NCBI GenBank assembly: GCA_903903205.1
Contig: CAIUXU010000035.1
Location: forward strand, 1 to 19,115
Direction: 5' to 3'
DNA: 19,115 nt
Source of the DNA: an uncultured Syntrophobacterales bacterium
GTDB lineage: Bacteria; Desulfobacterota; Syntrophia; Syntrophales; UBA5619
Below are positions 15,891-19,115 of the stretch, piece by piece. The notes under the pieces are model-generated. The model was not told the origin of the DNA. It did not search any database and saw only the letters and a program-made list of their open reading frames with translations. Position 1 is the first letter of the stretch. Each line of letters starts with the position of its first letter. Both the position numbers and the translations under genes were made by a program.

Positions 15891-16037
15891 TAAGCTTAAC
15901 GACCTCATCAAAAGTCGAAAATGCCCATCAACCGTCATTCCGGTGAAAACCGGAATCCAGGAACTTCAACGTGTTACAAAAATACTGGACACCGGTTTTC
16001 ACCGGTGTGACGACTTTTGACGAGTCTATCAAGCTTA
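15891..16037. repeat. 147-bp nested palindromic element (MITE- or REP-like)
   Basis: Outer arms 15891-15917 and 16011-16037 match as inverted repeats at 21 of 27 positions; both ends carry TAAGCTT and share TCAAAAGTCG. Inner arms 15933-15960 and 15985-16012 match at 24 of 28. Each inner arm is itself a hairpin: ATTCCGG/CCGGAAT on the left, ACACCGG/CCGGTGT on the right. The unit resembles the dispersed CGTCATTCC...GGAATCCAG repeats known from many Deltaproteobacteria. It carries no gene and sits inside the TRAP operon, 9 bases after the dctP stop. I judge it a non-autonomous mobile repeat. Confidence 0.72.
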
Positions 16038-16045
16038 CCCCTTTA

Positions 16046-17248
16046 CTATTTCTTCGCGGGTGCTGCCTTCGCGGGCTCTGCCTTTGCGGGCGCCGCCTTT
16101 GTGGCTTCCGCCTTCTTGCCCCAGAAATAGTTCCGCGCAATGCGCTGACTGATGTTGTAATCCGAATCCCACTTCGTCGCGCGCTCGGCGAATGCCTTCT
16201 GCGAGCTGATAACCTCGTTAAACATCGGATTTTCTGCCGACTTCTTCTTCAGAATATCGTCCCACATCTTGCACTGCGCCGCCAGAATCGAATCCGGGGT
16301 CTTGTAGAACTTGACCTTGTCCTTGGTCTGGAGTTCGATGTAGTCCTTCGAGTAGCGATCAACCGATTTCCAGGCCATATCGGCGGAGGACGCCTCTATG
16401 CAACCAGCGATGATCGCCTTCATTTTTGCCGGCAGCCCATCATACTTCGGCTTGTTGAACATGATCTCGAATGACTCGGCGCTCTGGTGATAGCTCTGCA
16501 ACATGCAGACCTTGGAGACGTCGGGGAAGCCGAGCAGCTTGTCGGAGGTGGCGTTGTTGAACTCGGCGCCATCGAGCAGGCCGCGGTCCAGGGCCGGTAC
16601 GATTTCGCCGGCGGGAAGTGCATTGACTGCCGCGCCCATCGCGGTGAACAGATCGATCGCAAGGCCGTTGGTGCGGAACTTCATCCCCTTGAAATCTTCC
16701 ATTTTGGTGATCGGTTTTTTGAACCAGCCGAGTGGCTGTGTGAACATCGGGCCGGTGAGGAAAGACATTACCGTCGTGATGCCGATGGAGGCGTAGAGTT
16801 TGGCCAGCAGCTCCTTGCCGCCGCCGTACTTGTGCCATGCAAGCATCATGTTGGCGTCCAGGCCGAAGCACGGGCCGGAGTTCCAGAGTGCGAGGGCATT
16901 CTGTTTGCCGTAGTGGTAACCCAGCACCCCGTGGCCGCCGTCAAGCGTCCCCTTGGCGACTGCATCGAGCAGGCCGAAGGCCGGTACAACAGCGCCTGCC
17001 GGCAGCACTTCGATCTTCAGATCGCCACCGGTCATGTCGTTCACCAACTTGGCGAAATCAAGGGCGTACTCATGGAAAATGTCCTTGGTCGGCCAGGTGG
17101 ACTGCCAGCGCATCGAAATCGGCCCCTGTGCCTTAAGGACAGAGGGGAAACCCAATGTCGCGACCCCTGCCGTCGCTACGGCAGCGCCTGTGAGGAACTT
17201 ACGGCGTGATACGCCATCTGTCTCTTTAACCAGTGCTTTCTTTGTCAT
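16046..17248 (-). CDS. TRAP transporter substrate-binding protein, Tat-exported, TakP-like
   Basis: This 400-residue protein starts with a twin-arginine signal (SRRKFL at 14-19, a hydrophobic AAVATAGVATLGF stretch, probable cut after VLKA at 40), so it is exported folded. The mature part resembles the TakP branch of DctP proteins, which bind 2-oxo or hydroxy acids with a metal ion: WHKYGGGKELLAKLY, LGWFKKPI, MKFRTNGLA with the carboxylate-binding Arg, and LPAGEIVPALDRGLLDGAEF. Where TakP has a Glu-Trp metal-site pair, this protein has Glu-Phe in that last block. The last 23 residues are a repetitive Lys/Ala/Pro tail, unusual for a periplasmic receptor. GGAGG lies 6 bases before the ATG. It opens the second TRAP operon. 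The ligand is not settled. Confidence 0.9.
   Translation of the reverse strand: MTKKALVKETDGVSRRKFLTGAAVATAGVATLGFPSVLKAQGPISMRWQSTWPTKDIFHEYALDFAKLVNDMTGGDLKIEVLPAGAVVPAFGLLDAVAKGTLDGGHGVLGYHYGKQNALALWNSGPCFGLDANMMLAWHKYGGGKELLAKLYASIGITTVMSFLTGPMFTQPLGWFKKPITKMEDFKGMKFRTNGLAIDLFTAMGAAVNALPAGEIVPALDRGLLDGAEFNNATSDKLLGFPDVSKVCMLQSYHQSAESFEIMFNKPKYDGLPAKMKAIIAGCIEASSADMAWKSVDRYSKDYIELQTKDKVKFYKTPDSILAAQCKMWDDILKKKSAENPMFNEVISSQKAFAERATKWDSDYNISQRIARNYFWGKKAEATKAAPAKAEPAKAAPAKK
16053..16112 (-). repeat. Four 15-bp tandem repeats in the dctP tail
   Basis: Units start at 16053, 16068, 16083 and 16098, and are variants of TTCGCGGGTGCTGCC on the plus strand. On the coding strand they give five-residue steps AEATK, AAPAK, AEPAK, AAPAK. 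A multiple-of-three unit keeps the frame, so copy number could change without breaking the gene. Confidence 0.8.
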
Positions 17249-17394
17249 ACTTTTCCTCCATCGTTGTTAATGAATGACCACTTTCTGAACCAAAAACCCC
17301 TTACGCGACCAACATGAACCTTTCCGGAGCCCTCCTTGCCTCCGGTTGCTCGATCAACTGCGACCGTTGTTTGCCATAAAAAAAAAATCTTGTC

Positions 17395-17436
17395 TGTAGT
17401 GAAAACCTGACAAAGCGTGTAGTGAAAACCTGACAA
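17395..17436. repeat. Tandem pair A of the 19-bp direct repeat
   Basis: TGTAGTGAAAACCTGACAA occurs at 17395-17413 and again at 17418-17436, with AGCG between, giving a 23-bp period. The copies are identical. They lie about 150-190 bases upstream of the dctP start. A two-site direct array of this kind suits a DNA-binding protein that binds side by side. The motif also resembles the internal repeats at ends of IS21-type elements. Confidence 0.85.
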
Positions 17437-17510
17437 AATGCGATATGGAATTTGTTCTGCCAGCCCCCGGCAGAGAAGAAGAATTATTGAAATAATCAAG
17501 CTAAGATACA

Positions 17511-17635
17511 GGAAGTGTTCCTATATTCGACAACCCTGCAAAAAAAACATTCGGGCTTGTAGTGAAAACCTGACAACCCGTGTAGTGAAAACCTGACAAA
17601 TGAGGTTTTTTCTTTAAAAATGCAGGGACACTTCC
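17511..17635. repeat. Imperfect inverted repeat enclosing pair B
   Basis: GGAAGTGTTCCT (17511-17522) and AGGGACACTTCC (17624-17635) are complements at 11 of 12 positions. A second pair, CCCTGCA (17534-17540) and TGCAGGG (17621-17627), lies just inside and overlaps the right arm. The 125-bp unit ends 4 bases before the response-regulator stop codon. It may be a short non-autonomous element or a large cruciform at the 3' end of that gene. Confidence 0.5.
17558..17599. repeat. Tandem pair B of the 19-bp direct repeat
   Basis: The same 19-bp sequence occurs at 17558-17576 and 17581-17599, with CCCG between, again a 23-bp period and in the same orientation as pair A. Pair B is exactly 163 bp from pair A. 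It begins about 40 bases downstream of the response-regulator stop codon. Confidence 0.85.
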
Positions 17636-17639
17636 CGGA

Positions 17640-18293
17640 TTATTTAAGGGTGATCAGGCCGTGCTGGATGGCAAATTTGACCAGGGTGGGAAGGTCGACA
17701 ATACCCAGTTTCTGCATGACGCGATAGCGATAGGTCTCCACCGTTGAGGGCGCGAGGTTCAGAGTCTCGGAGATTTTAGCTGTGGGTGTGCCTTCCGCCA
17801 CCAGTTGCAGAACTTCACGCTCCCGCAGACTGAGGAGGCGAATGGGGCTATCGTCATCGGGTTTCTCACGGCTGTTCATATAGTCGTCAACCATGAGTGA
17901 AGAGATGCTGTCGCAGATGTAGCGCTTGCCCGTCTGAACGATGCGGATGGCCTTGATCACTTCTGTCCCGGCCTCGTCCTTGAGGAGATAACCGTCTGCC
18001 CCCGCCTTGAAGGAGCGATACACATGCTCCGTCGTTGCATACATGGAAAGAATAATGACTTTGATATTCGGATCGAATTCCTTGATCAGCGCCGTGGCAT
18101 CGATACCGTTCAACTGCGGCATGAAGATGTCCATGAGGATCGTCTGGGGGTGGAGTATCTTCGCCATGCGGGCGGCTTCCCGGCCGTCGGCGGCCTGCCC
18201 GACAACCTGGATGTCCGTCTGGATCTCCAAAAGCAGCTTCAGTCCTTCCCGAAACATGGCGTGGTCATCGACCAGCAGCACGGAAATGCTCAC
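17640..18293 (-). CDS. NarL/FixJ-family response regulator
   Basis: This 217-residue transcription regulator is of standard length. The receiver domain (1-120) has the acidic pair Asp9-Asp10, phospho-acceptor Asp55 (LMDIFMP), Ser83 and Lys105 (YLLKDEAG), so it should be phosphorylated. The LuxR-type helix-turn-helix lies at about 153-208 (LSLREREVLQLVAEG, then the recognition region APSTVETYRYRVMQKL). It starts with GTG, has GGAGG 7 bases upstream, and overlaps the kinase stop as GTGA, so the pair is co-translated. It is followed on the same strand by the repeat-rich control region of the TRAP operon, which is its most likely target. The signal is unknown. Confidence 0.95.
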   Translation of the reverse strand: MSISVLLVDDHAMFREGLKLLLEIQTDIQVVGQAADGREAARMAKILHPQTILMDIFMPQLNGIDATALIKEFDPNIKVIILSMYATTEHVYRSFKAGADGYLLKDEAGTEVIKAIRIVQTGKRYICDSISSLMVDDYMNSREKPDDDSPIRLLSLREREVLQLVAEGTPTAKISETLNLAPSTVETYRYRVMQKLGIVDLPTLVKFAIQHGLITLK

Positions 18294-19115
18294 AGGGGCG
18301 CCTCCACGGTTACGCGCGTCCCGGCGCCGCGGCGAGATTCAACCCGGCAGCTCCCGCCGACGGCCAGGGCCCTCTCTTTCATGGTAATCACCCCCCAGCC
18401 CTTGTGGCCGCTGATGGTCTCCTCATCATACCCGATGCCGTTGTCTTCCATGATCATCACGACGGTTTTCTTGGCTTTCTTCAGGGTGATCGTGACGTCT
18501 GTCGCCCGGGCGTGTTTCGTAATGTTGGTGAGCGCCTCCCGGGCAATACGGTAGAGGGCGCTTTCGATATTGGCTGGTGGGCGCGGGGTGATATCTTTGC
18601 CTTTGATAACGATTTTGAGGCCGCTTGCATGGCAGCACTGATCACCGAAATGCAGCAGCGCGGCCAGCAGCCCATAGTCATCGAGAACCGGCGACCGTAT
18701 CTCCGCCATAAGATTCCGGATTCGGGAGGATGTCTCCTTGATGATCGCAAGAGAATCATCCAGGCGGGATTTTATCTTTTCCGCGGTGGGTTCACCGATG
18801 AGCGATTTGAGCAGGGTCAGGTTCAAGCTGATGGTGTTCAGATTCTGGCCGATCTGATCATGGAGTTCCCGGGAGATCATCTTTAGTTGATGTTCCTCCG
18901 TTTCCGCCAGCAGTCCTGTCAGGCGCTGCATGTCGGTTGTTCTCTGGATGACGAGTTCTTCCAGATTGTTACGGTGTTTCTGCAGCTCGATATGGTTGCG
19001 GACGCGGGCCTGGACGACGGTCATGTTGAAGGGTTTGGTGATGTAATCGACGGCCCCCAACTCCAGACCGTACGCCTCATCGGCATCCTCGTTTCGGGCA
19101 GTCAGAAAAATAATC
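18290..19115 (-). CDS. Receiver domain-histidine kinase hybrid, 5' truncated
   Basis: The frame runs off the window end; 274 residues are visible. The TTG at 19060 is internal to a receiver domain, whose end is seen as IIFLTARNEDADEAYGLELGAVDYITKPF. A coiled coil follows, then a HisKA_3 dimerisation domain with His85 in SRELHDQIGQNL, then the ATPase domain: N box REALTNITKHARA, G1 EDNGIGYD, G2 GHKGWGVITMKERA, and GAGTRVTVEAPL at the end. No membrane helix is visible, so this part is cytosolic. An N-terminal receiver on a NarL-type kinase suggests input from another kinase encoded further upstream. It overlaps its partner regulator by 4 bases. Confidence 0.93.
   Translation of the reverse strand, partial: IIFLTARNEDADEAYGLELGAVDYITKPFNMTVVQARVRNHIELQKHRNNLEELVIQRTTDMQRLTGLLAETEEHQLKMISRELHDQIGQNLNTISLNLTLLKSLIGEPTAEKIKSRLDDSLAIIKETSSRIRNLMAEIRSPVLDDYGLLAALLHFGDQCCHASGLKIVIKGKDITPRPPANIESALYRIAREALTNITKHARATDVTITLKKAKKTVVMIMEDNGIGYDEETISGHKGWGVITMKERALAVGGSCRVESRRGAGTRVTVEAPL

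Larger units (their letters stand above)
17249..17639. other. Control region between the response regulator and the second TRAP operon
   Basis: About 390 bases without a credible gene. They contain two tandem pairs of a 19-bp repeat, each pair next to an A/T tract (A10 at about 17378-17387, A8 at about 17540-17547), a 12-bp inverted repeat around the second pair, and a weak 6-bp hairpin at 17324-17345. No textbook promoter stands out before dctP (start 17248). The 84-codon frame at 17245-17499 crosses the repeats and has no family features. Confidence 0.6.

Noticed and set aside
17245..17499. 84-codon frame on the minus strand reading into dctP
   Set aside because: It crosses the 19-bp repeat pair A and overlaps the dctP start; its sequence is explained by the repeats and leader.
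17395..17599. CRISPR array
   Set aside because: The repeats are only 19 bp, the gaps inside pairs are 4 bp, and the larger gap is 121 bp. No cas gene is present.
17395..17635. Intact IS21-type insertion sequence
   Set aside because: There is no room for istA or istB and no coding trace, and both repeat pairs point the same way instead of inward.
19061..19115. Kinase start at the TTG at 19060
   Set aside because: The frame stays open to the window edge and the upstream residues continue a receiver domain, so the gene starts outside.

Overview
This 19.1 kb window looks like a bacterial chromosome segment with a G+C content in the mid-50s. The gene content points to an anaerobic, organic-acid-using bacterium, plausibly Desulfobacterota (former Deltaproteobacteria). 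The grounds are several binding-protein-dependent carboxylate importers, an anaerobic-type citrate lyase, and a dispersed palindromic repeat of the CGTCATTCC...GGAATCCAG kind that I know from such genomes. The lineage call is inference. No rRNA, tRNA, CRISPR array or intact transposase is visible.

Layout. (1) 1-1020 (+): the 3' end of a gene joining a metallophosphoesterase tail to a nucleotidyltransferase domain. (2) 1032-7688 (-): a tightly packed citrate operon in the order tctC, tctB, tctA (tripartite tricarboxylate transporter), citD, a citE-citF fusion, gpmA, with translational overlaps at the distal end. (3) 7689-8145: a divergent control region with a likely tctC promoter and two palindromes. 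(4) 8146-10994 (+): a TRAP transporter operon, dctP-dctQ-dctM. (5) 11221-12459 (-): a CPA1-type Na+(K+)/H+ antiporter. (6) 12703-17248 (-): a second TRAP operon encoding a Tat-exported TakP-like binding protein, a DctQ subunit with a long tail, an enlarged DctM subunit with an Ala/Pro-rich insert, and two tiny two-helix membrane proteins. (7) 17249-17639: a control region with two tandem pairs of an identical 19-bp repeat. (8) 17640-19115 (-): a NarL-type response regulator and the 3' part of a receiver-histidine kinase hybrid.

How the genes fit together. The tct-cit operon would import citrate and cleave it to oxaloacetate plus acetate. GpmA at its end fits a link to the PEP/phosphoglycerate part of central metabolism. 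The two TRAP systems would import other carboxylates using an ion gradient, which the antiporter could help maintain. The two-component pair lies directly upstream of the second TRAP operon in the same orientation and is the obvious candidate regulator.

The most unusual points are: a citrate lyase whose beta and alpha subunits are one polypeptide and whose acyl-carrier subunit has Arg where the prosthetic-group Ser is expected; the 2 x 2 array of 19-bp repeats before the second TRAP operon; a nested palindromic element inside that operon whose local stems show compensated changes; and repetitive Ala/Pro-rich additions in two subunits of the same TRAP system.
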